Shown: piece by piece, positions 33,214 to 42,297 of the stretch
How positions within the stretch are numbered: the stretch's first letter is position 1
How the letters are laid out: each line of letters opens with the position of its first letter
Source: Gemmataceae bacterium
GTDB lineage: Bacteria > Planctomycetota > Planctomycetia > Gemmatales > Gemmataceae
Assembly: GCA_901538445.1 (NCBI GenBank)
Contig: LR594585.1
Span: 1,317,500 to 1,381,499, forward strand
Length of the DNA: 64,000 nt
Direction: 5' to 3'
Notes under the pieces: generated by a model
Databases searched by the model: none
Told to the model about the DNA's origin: nothing
The model's input: only the letters and a program-made list of their open reading frames with translations
Position numbers and translations under genes: made by a program

Positions 33214-36174
33214 ATGGCCGCACCCGCACCCCACCCGACCACGCTGCCGTTCCCCGGCCTGTCGCCCGAGGAGGTGGAAAAGAGCCGCGCGGCCCACGGC
33301 GCGAACGTGCTCACCCCGCCCGAGCGGGACCCGTGGTGGAAGCAGTGGCTCTCCAAGTTCGAAGACCCGGTCATCCGCATCCTCATCATCGCGGCCGCGA
33401 TCCAGATCGCCGTCGGCGCGTACAAGGGCGAGTACATCGAGGGGCTCGCGATCGTCGCCGCCATCCTCCTCGCCACCACCCTCGCGTTCCTCAACGAGTT
33501 CAAGGCGAACCGCGAGTTCGACATCCTCAACAAGGTGAACGACGACACGCCCGTGAAGGCGGTCCGCGGCGGCCGGTACACCACCATCCCGCGGCGCGAC
33601 GTGGTCGTCGGCGACGTGCTCCTCATCGAGACCGGGGAGGAGACCCCGTGCGACGGCGAGGTGGTCGAGGCCGTGTCGCTGCTCGTCGACGAGTCGAAGC
33701 TCACCGGCGAGTCGGTCCCGGTCGCGAAGCGGCCGGCGAGCCACGCGGCCGCCGGCGACCACGGCGGCAAGGAGCACGCCTACCCGCCGCACCGCGTCAC
33801 CCGCGGGGCGATGGTCGCCGACGGGCACGGGATCGTGATCGCGACGGCCGTCGGCGACGGCACCGAGATCGGGAAGACGCAAATCGCCGCCGCCGAGGAG
33901 ACCGGCGAGACGACCCCGCTCAACGAGCAACTGGAGCGGCTCAGCAAGATCATCGGCATCGTCGGCCTGGGCATCGCCGCCGCGACGTTTTTCGCCCTGG
34001 TGCTCCGCGGCGCGGCCAACGGCGAGATCGTCCTCAACGGCGACCAGTGGGCGTTCGTCGCGATCCTCTTCACGGCGCTGGGCGTCGCGCTGGTCCGCGT
34101 GTGGCTGAAGATCACCTGGGAGGGGGCACTGGCGCTCCGCCGGCAGCGCGACCTCGACCCGCCCGAGTGGCTCGACGAGGACACCGTCGGCCGGTGGGGC
34201 CAGGCGCTCGGGGCCGGGGCGGTCGTGTTCGCCGGCGGCCTCGGGCTCGGGTACGTCATGGGGTGGCTTCCGAACTCCCCGGCCGACTGGCTGCCGACCG
34301 CGGCCGGCACGGCGCTCTTGAACTACTTCATGATCGCGGTCGTCATCATCGTCGTCGCGGTGCCCGAGGGGCTCGCGATGAGCGTGACGCTCAGCCTCGC
34401 GTACAGCATGCGGAAGATGACGGCCCAGAACACGCTCGTGCGGAAGATGCACGCGTGCGAGACGATCGGGGCCGCGACCGTGATCTGCTCCGACAAGACC
34501 GGCACGCTCACCCTCAACCAGATGACCGTCGCCGAGGTCCGCATCCCCACGCTTCCGGCCGGCACCGTGGCGCTGCCGCCGCTCGTCGTCGATGCGTTCG
34601 CGGTGAACACGACGGCGCAGCTCTCGCGGGAGGACGGCGTCGTGCGGCCGCTCGGCAACCCGACCGAGGGCGCCCTGCTCCTGTGGCTCGACACCCAGGG
34701 GGTGAACTACCTCGCGGCCCGCACCCTGTTCGCGGTCGGCAACCAGCTCCCGTTCTCGACCGAGCGGAAGTTCATGGCGACCGCCGGCACCGACGCGACC
34801 GGCCGCAAGGTGCTGCACGTCAAGGGCGCGCCCGAGATCGTGATGGAGAAGTGCGACACGGTGCTGACGCCGGCCGGCGTGGTGCCGTTCACCGCCGCCG
34901 ACAAGGCCGCCGCGCTGGCGGGACTCGCCGAACTCCAGGGCCGCGCGATGCGGACGATCGGCCTGGCGTACCGCGAGGTGCCCGACCCAACGGCCGACCT
35001 CGCGGCGCAGGCGACCGGGCTCATCTGGATCGGCTACGCGGGGATCGTGGACCCGGTCCGCCCCGAGGTGCCGCCGGCCGTCGCCGCGTGCCGCCGGGCC
35101 GGGATCGGCGTGAAGATCGTGACCGGCGACACGGCGAACACCGCCCGCGAGATCGGGCGGCAGATCGGGCTGCTCGGCGACGCGCCCGAGGAGGGGTCGG
35201 AACTGACCGGCCCGCAGTTCGGCGCGCTGAGCGACGAGGAGGCGGCGGTCGCCGTGAAGAAGCTCAGGGTGCTGTCCCGCGCCCGGCCGATGGACAAGCT
35301 CCGGCTCGTGAAACTGCTCCAGGACCAGCGCGAGGTGGTCGCGGTGACCGGCGACGGCACGAACGACGCGCCGGCGCTGAACTACGCGAAGGTCGGACTG
35401 GCGATGGGCAAGACCGGCACCGCGGTCGCCAAGGAGGCGGCCGACATCGTGCTTCTCGACGACTCGTTCGGGAGCATCGTGAACGCGGTCCGGTGGGGCC
35501 GGGCGCTGTACGAGAACATCCAGCGGTTCATCGTGTTCCAGCTCACGATCAACGTCGTCGCGCTGGGCATCGCGCTGATCGGCCCGTTCGTCGGCGTCAG
35601 CATGCCGCTCACCGTCATGCAGATGCTCTGGGTGAACCTCATCATGGACACGTTCGCGGCGCTGGCGCTGGCGACCGAGGCGCCGTACGCCGGCGTGCTG
35701 GACCGCAAGCCGCGGCACCCGGACGCCTTCATCGTGACCCCGCACATGGCGAAGCTGGTGTTCGGCGTCGGCGGCGTGTTCCTGGCGATCCTGCTCGGCC
35801 TGCTGTTCGCGCTGCCGGGCCTCCAGCACACGCCCCACGAGGCCGGAGACTACTCGGACGCGCAGAAGCACTCGCTGACCGTGTTCTTCTCGACGTTCGT
35901 GCTGCTCCAGTTCTGGAACCTGTTCAACGCGCGGTGCCTGGGCACGAACCGGTCGGCGCTGGCGGGGCTGTTCGCGAACAAGGCGTTCCTGCTCATCGCC
36001 GGGGTGATCCTGGTCGGGCAGATCGTGCTGGTGCAGTTCGGCGGCGACGTGTTCCGCACCACCCCGCTGAGCGCGCTCGACTGGGCAATCATCATCCTGG
36101 GCACGTCGCCGGTGCTGATCGCCGGCGAACTGCTCCGGTGGCGCTCGCGCGGGGCCGGAAGTGTCAAGGCGTGA
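33214..36174 (+). CDS. P-type calcium-transporting ATPase, P2B-like
   Basis: The product has 986 residues. P-type landmarks: actuator TGES (in KLTGESVPV), M4 motif PEGL, phosphorylation site DKTGT, KGAPE nucleotide-binding segment, and hinge TGDGTNDAPAL. Details near M4 (VPEGLAMSVTLSLAYSMRKM, ACETIGAATVICSDKTGTLT) and M6 (LWVNLIMDTFAALALATE) match plasma-membrane calcium pumps (P2B) rather than SERCA types. There is no calmodulin-type tail. About 100 extra residues with two additional hydrophobic segments lie between M3 and M4 (about residues 300-360). A hairpin after the stop suggests a single-gene transcript. Likely role: calcium extrusion. Confidence 0.92.
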   Translation: MAAPAPHPTTLPFPGLSPEEVEKSRAAHGANVLTPPERDPWWKQWLSKFEDPVIRILIIAAAIQIAVGAYKGEYIEGLAIVAAILLATTLAFLNEFKANREFDILNKVNDDTPVKAVRGGRYTTIPRRDVVVGDVLLIETGEETPCDGEVVEAVSLLVDESKLTGESVPVAKRPASHAAAGDHGGKEHAYPPHRVTRGAMVADGHGIVIATAVGDGTEIGKTQIAAAEETGETTPLNEQLERLSKIIGIVGLGIAAATFFALVLRGAANGEIVLNGDQWAFVAILFTALGVALVRVWLKITWEGALALRRQRDLDPPEWLDEDTVGRWGQALGAGAVVFAGGLGLGYVMGWLPNSPADWLPTAAGTALLNYFMIAVVIIVVAVPEGLAMSVTLSLAYSMRKMTAQNTLVRKMHACETIGAATVICSDKTGTLTLNQMTVAEVRIPTLPAGTVALPPLVVDAFAVNTTAQLSREDGVVRPLGNPTEGALLLWLDTQGVNYLAARTLFAVGNQLPFSTERKFMATAGTDATGRKVLHVKGAPEIVMEKCDTVLTPAGVVPFTAADKAAALAGLAELQGRAMRTIGLAYREVPDPTADLAAQATGLIWIGYAGIVDPVRPEVPPAVAACRRAGIGVKIVTGDTANTAREIGRQIGLLGDAPEEGSELTGPQFGALSDEEAAVAVKKLRVLSRARPMDKLRLVKLLQDQREVVAVTGDGTNDAPALNYAKVGLAMGKTGTAVAKEAADIVLLDDSFGSIVNAVRWGRALYENIQRFIVFQLTINVVALGIALIGPFVGVSMPLTVMQMLWVNLIMDTFAALALATEAPYAGVLDRKPRHPDAFIVTPHMAKLVFGVGGVFLAILLGLLFALPGLQHTPHEAGDYSDAQKHSLTVFFSTFVLLQFWNLFNARCLGTNRSALAGLFANKAFLLIAGVILVGQIVLVQFGGDVFRTTPLSALDWAIIILGTSPVLIAGELLRWRSRGAGSVKA

Positions 36175-36182
36175 GTGAAACC

Positions 36183-36220
36183 CCCTCACCCGCGTCTCGG
36201 GGGTTCGCGGCGGGTGAGGG
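36183..36220 (+). terminator. Hairpin terminator after the calcium ATPase
   Basis: CCCTCACCCG (36183-36192) pairs with CGGGTGAGGG (36211-36220), 9 nt after the stop at 36174. The loop is 18 nt. No T run follows. Confidence 0.5.
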
Positions 36221-36443
36221 CCGTCACGGTCCGGGGTCGGGTCCGATGTCCGCGTCGTACTGCCGGGCGGTGCGGTGGCCCGCCCCGCTGGCCGTGCGCC
36301 CCCGCCTCTCCAGCGATGACGCCCTTCGGCGTGTTCAGCCGGTCCGACTCGGCGACCGGACAATCCGGCCGCCTCGCCTTGCGTCTTTCGACTCAATCGA
36401 GAAGATAGGCGTGTTCTTCTAACGCCCCCCTGATGGGTCGCAC

Positions 36444-39400
36444 ATGCCCCGCCGTGCTCGCCTGAATGTCGAACCGCTCGAGGCGCGGATCACGCCCGTT
36501 GCCGGCGCGCTCGACCCGTCGTTCAGCGGTGACGGGGTCGTTACGCAAGACCTCGCCGGGTACTACCAGACCGGGGCCCAGGACGTCGTCGTCCAGGCGG
36601 ACGGGAAGGTCGTCGTGGCCGGGACCGCCAAGCTCCTGGAGACTTCGTACCCGGCCGTCTTCCGCTACAACACGGACGGCTCGCTCGACACCACCTTTGG
36701 GCTGAACGGAGTCGGGGTGCTGACGGTCCCCAGCGGGACCGGCGATTTCTACTCGGTCGCCCTCCAGGCCGACGGCAAGATCGTCGCGAGCGGGACCGGG
36801 CGGATCGGGGGCAACTACCAGGCGCTCGTCGCCCGGCTGAACGCCGACGGGAGCCCGGACACGTCGTTCGGCACAAACGGGATCACCCTCGTGGATGCGT
36901 CCCCGGGGGACGACAACGGGTTCGCCGTGGCGATCCAGGCCGACGGGAAGGTCGTCGCCACCGGGAACGCCCAGCCGAACCCGACCTTCGCGTCGTACCG
37001 CACGCTGATCCTGCGGCTCACCACCGACGGGGTGCTCGACCCGACGTTTGACGGCGACGGGGTCGCGCTCCTCACGGTCGGCCCGCTCGCCAAGGCAGTC
37101 CTCGTTCAATCGGACGGGAAAATCGTCGTGGCTGGCGGTCAGGCGTTGCCCTCGTCCGGCGCGTTTGTCCTCGCACGGGTGAACGTGGACGGTACTCCCG
37201 ATACGACCTTTGGAACGAACGGCTCGGTCAGCACCTCGCCGGGCGGAATGTACTTCGACGAGATCCGCGACGCAGTTCTGCTGCCCGACGGGAGCATCCT
37301 CGCGGCCGGGGTCGCGGGGGTCGGCTCCAGCTACCGACCGACCCCCATCCTCCTTAAGTACACGACGGCCGGGGCGTTGGATTCCACGTTCGGAACGAGC
37401 GGCGTGGTCGCGACCGTGCTCCCCCACAACGGCGGGAGCTTCGAGGCGGTCGCACTGCAAGACGACGGCAAGATCGTGGCGGCCGGCGGGATCGGCATCC
37501 CGGGGGGCGGCAACGCGATTGTTGCCCGGTTCACGGCCGAAGGGCAACTCGATACGACCTTCGGAGCACCGGGCGCGACCGCGCTCCCCGGGGCCGCGAT
37601 GACCGACCTGGCCCCGAACGACAACGACGGCTACTCGGGCGTCGCCGTTTCGCCGGACGGGCGGATCGTTGCGGCCGGTGGGGCCGGCGGCGGGTCGGTG
37701 CGGCGCCTGGCGGTCGCCCGGTACGACTCGGTCGACCTGCCGGCGGTCGCGGCGGCCGATGAGTACGCGGTGGACCGCTACGCGACCCTCACCGTGGCGG
37801 CCCCCGGCGTGCTCGCGAACGACTCGCGGCCCGGCGGGGCGGCGATCACGATCGTGGTGACCCGGTGGCCGGACCACGGCACCCTCGTCCTCGACCAGTC
37901 GGGCGGGTTCACGTACACCCCGGACGCCGACTTCGTCGGCACCGATTCGTTCGAGTACCGGCTCGACAACGGTCTCCCGAGCGATCCGGCCGTGGTGACC
38001 CTCGTGGTGCGGCCGGTGGCCGCACCGCCGATCACCGGGGTGTCGTCGCCGGCGGCCAACGGGGTGTACGGCGTCGGGACGCGGATCCCGATCACGGTCC
38101 GGTTCGCCGCCCCGGTCACGGTCGCGGGCGCCCCCACACTCGCGCTGGCGACCGGCACCGGGGCGGTCGCCTCGTACGTCGGCGGCAGCGGCACGAACAC
38201 CCTCACGTTTGCTTACACGGTCGCGGCCGGCGACAACACGCCCGACCTCGACTACGCCGGTCCGTTCGCGCTCGCGCTCAACGGCGGGACGATCCGGGAC
38301 GCGGCCGGCACCGACGTCCCGTTAGTACTGGCCGACCCGGGCGCGCCGGGGTCGCTCGGGGCCGCGAATGGGATCGCGATCGAGACGCCGGTAATCTCGC
38401 TCACGGCGTCATCGAACGAAGTGGACGAGAGCGGCCAAGCGAGCCTCGTCTACATTTTCAACCGCACCGGGGCCACGACCGACCCGCTGACCGTCACCTT
38501 CTACGTCAGCGGGTCGGCCGCGTTCGGGACCGACTACACCCAGACCGGGGCCGACTCGTTCGGCCCGGCGACCGGCACGGTCACGTTCCCGGCGGGCAGC
38601 TCGACCGCGACGGTGTCCATCGACCCGCTCGCCGATGAACTCTTCGAGTACGACGAGAGCGTGGTGCTGTCGCTCACCCCGCCGGCGGGGTACGTGCCCC
38701 CGGGCTCGTTCCGCGCCTTCGGACCCGCGCTCGTTGTGTCGCCCGCGTACGCCACCGCGCGGTCCGCGGCGGCCACGGGGGGCTTCGCGAACGGCACCGG
38801 GGCCGCCACGCTCCGCCTGAGCGGCGGCACGGCCGAGTACGACCCGGGCACCGGCCGGACCACGTTCACCTTCACCGTGCGGCTGAACCGGGCGGTGGCC
38901 GGCGGGTTCACCGTGGCCTACACGACGAACGACGGCTCGGCCGTGGCGGGGTCGGACTACACCGACAACGACGGCACGCTCACGTTCGCCGGCACCGCGG
39001 GCGAGACACACACCATCACGGTCGCCGTCGCCGGGAACCGCACGGGTCAGCCCGACGAGACGTTCTCCGTCGCGCTCGGCGAGCTGTCGGGGAACACGGC
39101 CCCGCAGTTGGCCGCGATCACCAAGCTCGGGTCCCCGCAAACCGCAACGATCCTGAGTTCCCCCGTGAACGTGACCGCCGTCGCGGACCTCGGGCGGGCC
39201 GGCCTGTGGCGGGTCACCCCGGGCGGGTGGGCGCGGCTCACGGCCGCCAACGTGGAAGGGGCCGCGGTCTCCGCCGACGGTCGCGCGGTGGTCGCGGACT
39301 TCGGGGCCGGCGGCCTCCGCCGGTGGACGGCGAACGCCGGCTGGGCCCTCCTGTCGACCGCGAACGCGCAGCAGTTCGCCATGTCCCGCGACGGTCGCAC

Positions 39401-40064
39401 GGTGGTCGCGGACTTCGGGGGCGCGGGCCTTTGGCGATGGGTCGCGATCGGGGGGTGGACGCGGCTGGCCACCGGCGACGCGGAGGCGGTGCGGGTCTCC
39501 GCGAACGGCGAGACGGTCGTGGCGGACCTGGGACGCGCCGGGCTCAAGCGCTGGGCGTCCGGACGGTGGTCGGTGCTGCTGGCCGCGAACCCGGAAGCGG
39601 TGGCGGCGTCGGGGGACGGGCGGGTCGTCGTGGCGGACCTCGGGCGCTCGGGCCTGTGGCGGTGGGAGGCGGGAACGGGGTGGTCCCGGCTGACGACGGC
39701 CAACGTCGAGGGGTTCGCGCTGTCGGCCGACGGGACCACGGTGGTCGCCGACTTCGGTGCGGGCGGCTTGCGGCGGCGGACCACGATCGGCGGGTGGGCG
39801 GTGCTGTCGCGTGGGAACGTCGAACGGGTCGTCGTCTCGGCCGACGGGGGCACCGTGGTGGCGGACTTTGGCCCCGGCGGGCTCCGCCGGTGGACCCCGG
39901 CCGGGGGGTGGGTGGTGCTGACGCCGGCGAACGTGCAGAACGTTGCGGTGTCGCGGGACGGCCGGGCGGTGCTGGCCGACTTCGGCCCCGGTGGGCTGCG
40001 GGGCTTCGACGGCCGCTGGGTCGCGCTGAGCCCCGTCGACCCGGAGGGGATCTGGGTCGGGTGA
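36444..40064 (+). CDS. Large surface protein: delta-60 propeller, cadherin/Calx-beta domains and an eight-copy repeat
   Basis: The product has 1206 residues. The N terminus RLNVEPLEARITP matches the planctomycete LE(P/A)R-type motif of exported surface proteins. Residues about 20-430 hold seven delta-60 repeats (DGSLDTTFGLNGV ... ALQADGKIVASG), a beta-propeller. A VCBS/cadherin-like domain follows (about 440-525, AAPGVLANDSRPGG). Next comes a bacterial Ig-like region, then two Calx-beta domains (about 650-740 and 790-890). The last 295 residues are eight tandem units of 36-39 residues, each starting VVAD(F/L)G and containing GLxRW and GW. No anchor helix is seen. Probably cell-surface adhesion or binding. 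Confidence 0.85.
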   Translation: MPRRARLNVEPLEARITPVAGALDPSFSGDGVVTQDLAGYYQTGAQDVVVQADGKVVVAGTAKLLETSYPAVFRYNTDGSLDTTFGLNGVGVLTVPSGTGDFYSVALQADGKIVASGTGRIGGNYQALVARLNADGSPDTSFGTNGITLVDASPGDDNGFAVAIQADGKVVATGNAQPNPTFASYRTLILRLTTDGVLDPTFDGDGVALLTVGPLAKAVLVQSDGKIVVAGGQALPSSGAFVLARVNVDGTPDTTFGTNGSVSTSPGGMYFDEIRDAVLLPDGSILAAGVAGVGSSYRPTPILLKYTTAGALDSTFGTSGVVATVLPHNGGSFEAVALQDDGKIVAAGGIGIPGGGNAIVARFTAEGQLDTTFGAPGATALPGAAMTDLAPNDNDGYSGVAVSPDGRIVAAGGAGGGSVRRLAVARYDSVDLPAVAAADEYAVDRYATLTVAAPGVLANDSRPGGAAITIVVTRWPDHGTLVLDQSGGFTYTPDADFVGTDSFEYRLDNGLPSDPAVVTLVVRPVAAPPITGVSSPAANGVYGVGTRIPITVRFAAPVTVAGAPTLALATGTGAVASYVGGSGTNTLTFAYTVAAGDNTPDLDYAGPFALALNGGTIRDAAGTDVPLVLADPGAPGSLGAANGIAIETPVISLTASSNEVDESGQASLVYIFNRTGATTDPLTVTFYVSGSAAFGTDYTQTGADSFGPATGTVTFPAGSSTATVSIDPLADELFEYDESVVLSLTPPAGYVPPGSFRAFGPALVVSPAYATARSAAATGGFANGTGAATLRLSGGTAEYDPGTGRTTFTFTVRLNRAVAGGFTVAYTTNDGSAVAGSDYTDNDGTLTFAGTAGETHTITVAVAGNRTGQPDETFSVALGELSGNTAPQLAAITKLGSPQTATILSSPVNVTAVADLGRAGLWRVTPGGWARLTAANVEGAAVSADGRAVVADFGAGGLRRWTANAGWALLSTANAQQFAMSRDGRTVVADFGGAGLWRWVAIGGWTRLATGDAEAVRVSANGETVVADLGRAGLKRWASGRWSVLLAANPEAVAASGDGRVVVADLGRSGLWRWEAGTGWSRLTTANVEGFALSADGTTVVADFGAGGLRRRTTIGGWAVLSRGNVERVVVSADGGTVVADFGPGGLRRWTPAGGWVVLTPANVQNVAVSRDGRAVLADFGPGGLRGFDGRWVALSPVDPEGIWVG

Positions 40065-40169
40065 CCGGGGCGGCACGGGTCACACGCACACCCGTCGCGC
40101 GTTCCGCCGACACTCAACTGCCTGTATGCTTGCAGATCGTCTCTCGCTTCTCCGCGACGGAGGCCCGCC

Positions 40170-40961
40170 ATGTCGGCGTCGTGCTGTGGGTCGTCTCGCA
40201 GGACCGCGGCGCTGGTCGTGATGGCTGTTGCGCTGTGCGTCCTGATTCCCGCCGTCGTCGTTCTGGGGGTGAAGGCGTCCCGCGAGCCGCCCCCGACACC
40301 GCCCGTCGAAACCGTCGATGTCGTGGTCGCGGCCGACGAACTCCCGGCTGGGACGCTGTTCGGTCCGGGCAACGTGGAGCGGCTCACGGCGGTCAAGGCG
40401 ATCCCGGTGGCGGCGCTACCAGAAGGCACAACGCTCGTTACCAGTCGGGCCGAGTTGGTCGGCAAGCGCTTGACGCGGACTGCGCACCGCGGCGAGTGGC
40501 TCGTCGGGACCGACCTAAATCGAGCACGAATTGTTTGGTCGAGCGACGGCTCCGAGATCATGTCGATTCCGATGCCTACCAAGACTGCCGTCGCAGAGGA
40601 GGTCCGCCCCGGTTCACGATTCGATCTCATCGTCAGTTACTCGGGAGGGGCCGAGCGTCACGTGTTCACACTGCTGCCGGACCTGGAGGTACTCGCCGTC
40701 AACGGGGTTCAAGATCTCCCGCTCCGAATTGACGCGACGGAGGAACGCACGATGCTCTCGTTCGCGGTGAACCATAAGCAGGATCGTCTCCTCGGCCTCG
40801 CGAACCAACGGGAGTGCGAACTCGCCGTCGTCCCGCGGCGGCCCGGCACTTCGCGGTCGGCGTGGGACTACGACGCGACGCTGGCCCGGTTGAAGGGGTT
40901 GGGGAGTGACGTTCCAGAGGCCGAGCGGGAAGTTGCCCCGTTCCCGCGGGCGGTTCCGTGA
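40170..40961 (+). CDS. CpaB-like protein with SAF domain
   Basis: The product has 263 residues from ATG 40170, with GGAGG 7 nt upstream. An N-terminal membrane helix (LVVMAVALCVLIPAVVVLGV) precedes a SAF domain (VDVVVAADELPAGTLFGPGN, about residues 47-66) and the RcpC/CpaB region (PTKTAVAEEVRPGSRFDLIV ... FTLLPDLEVLAVNG). CpaB is a periplasmic component of Tad/Flp pilus assembly. The next gene is a longer homologue starting 37 nt after this stop. No other Tad genes lie in the window, so the role in pilus assembly is by homology only. Confidence 0.82.
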   Translation: MSASCCGSSRRTAALVVMAVALCVLIPAVVVLGVKASREPPPTPPVETVDVVVAADELPAGTLFGPGNVERLTAVKAIPVAALPEGTTLVTSRAELVGKRLTRTAHRGEWLVGTDLNRARIVWSSDGSEIMSIPMPTKTAVAEEVRPGSRFDLIVSYSGGAERHVFTLLPDLEVLAVNGVQDLPLRIDATEERTMLSFAVNHKQDRLLGLANQRECELAVVPRRPGTSRSAWDYDATLARLKGLGSDVPEAEREVAPFPRAVP

Positions 40962-40998
40962 GTTAGAATCGCGTATCGCACTCCCGGAGACCGGCCCC

Positions 40999-42195
40999 AT
41001 GTCCGCCCCTCCCAGCGGGTTCCTCGCGCGGAACCCGGTCGCCCTCGCCGTCGCGTTCGTCCTCGCGGGGGCCGCCGTCGCCTGCGGCATCGAGGTGTTC
41101 TCCCCGGGCACCCTCCGCGGCGGCAGGACCGTTGAAGTCGTCGTCGCCGCTCGCGACCTCCAACTCGGCACCCCCTTCACGCGCGACAACATCGACACCC
41201 TCACCACCACCGCCCGCGTGCCCCGCGGGGAGGTGCCGAAGGACGCGGTGCGGTCGAAGAAGGAGCTGCTCGACAAGCGGCTGTACCGCCCGGCCCGCCG
41301 CGGCGAGCCGTTCGCGGCCGCCGACGTGAAGCCCGCGGCTCATGTCGCCCTGGCGCCGGGGATGGAGGTCGTCACCGTCCCGGTGTCGGACGGGCTCCAG
41401 AACTCGTTCGCCGGCCCCGGGTGCCGCGTCGACCTCATCGCGATCCACATCGACGGCCCGCGGCGGGAGGTGTTCACGCTCATCCCCGACCTGCACATTC
41501 TCGACGCCGCCCCCGCAACCGCGGGCAGGACCGCGTTCTCGTTCGCCGTGGACGCGAAGCACGCGGCGCTCGTGTCGCACGCCGGCAAGGCGAACTGCTC
41601 GCTCGAAGTGATGCTGCGGCACCCCGACGCGCCGAAGCGGTACTTCGAGTACGACGCGACGCTCGCCCGCGTCCGCGACCTGGTGAAGACCGACCCGAAG
41701 CCGTCGCCGACCGAACTCGCGGTCGCGCCGCTCCCGCACATCAAGCCGGCCCCCGTGCCGATCGCTGAAGTCGCCGTCGCCCCCGCCCCGAGCGCGAAGC
41801 GGCTCGTGACGATCGGCATGAGCGGCGAGCGGTCGATCTCGGGGTTCATTGCCCCCGGTTCGCGTGTGGACGTGGTCGCGACCGCCGGCACCGGCTCGAA
41901 GCGGGAGGCGTTTACGCTGCTCGCCAACCAACTCGTTGAGAGCGTCGATGCCGAACTGGACGCGACCGGGGGGCAACCCGTTGTCGAAGTGAACTCGGTG
42001 ACGTTCTCGCTCGGCGAGCGCGAGGCCCGCTTGCTCGCCCTCGCCGACGACCGCGGGTGTCACCTCGAACTCGTGCTTCGCAACCCCGACGCGCCGGCCC
42101 GCGAGTACGATGCCGCCAGGGCGCTCTCGATCCTCCAGACGCTCCCGCGGAAGACCCGCGAACTCGCCCCGCCGCCGCGCTCCAAGCCGCGGTAA
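40999..42195 (+). CDS. CpaB-like protein with duplicated C-terminal module
   Basis: The product has 398 residues from ATG 40999. Membrane helix LAVAFVLAGAAVACGIEVF, SAF domain (VEVVVAARDLQLGTPFTRDN, about 40-60), and an RcpC-type module (VPVSDGLQNSFAGPGCRVDL ... FTLIPDLHILDAAP). A second copy of the RcpC-type module follows at about residues 270-370 (ISGFIAPGSRVDVVATAGTG SKREAFTLL, shown with a break). Single-module CpaB is usual, so this one is internally duplicated. It is probably co-transcribed with the gene before it, and the two are likely partners at the inner membrane. Confidence 0.82.
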   Translation: MSAPPSGFLARNPVALAVAFVLAGAAVACGIEVFSPGTLRGGRTVEVVVAARDLQLGTPFTRDNIDTLTTTARVPRGEVPKDAVRSKKELLDKRLYRPARRGEPFAAADVKPAAHVALAPGMEVVTVPVSDGLQNSFAGPGCRVDLIAIHIDGPRREVFTLIPDLHILDAAPATAGRTAFSFAVDAKHAALVSHAGKANCSLEVMLRHPDAPKRYFEYDATLARVRDLVKTDPKPSPTELAVAPLPHIKPAPVPIAEVAVAPAPSAKRLVTIGMSGERSISGFIAPGSRVDVVATAGTGSKREAFTLLANQLVESVDAELDATGGQPVVEVNSVTFSLGEREARLLALADDRGCHLELVLRNPDAPAREYDAARALSILQTLPRKTRELAPPPRSKPR

Positions 42196-42297
42196 CCTGT
42201 AGCGGTTCTGCCGGTTCTTCGCTCAAGCTGCGCGGCGCTCCCTGCCGATACTCCCCGGTGCCGTGAAGTTTCCGCACGCCCGGCCCGGGGAGCGGCG

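Noticed and set aside
33049-36396. A 1115-residue minus-strand frame opposite the calcium ATPase, and similar long frames at 2628-4301, 21616-25326 and 46363-48087
   Set aside because: All are antisense to genes with recognised motifs and have no domain of their own; high GC removes stop codons.
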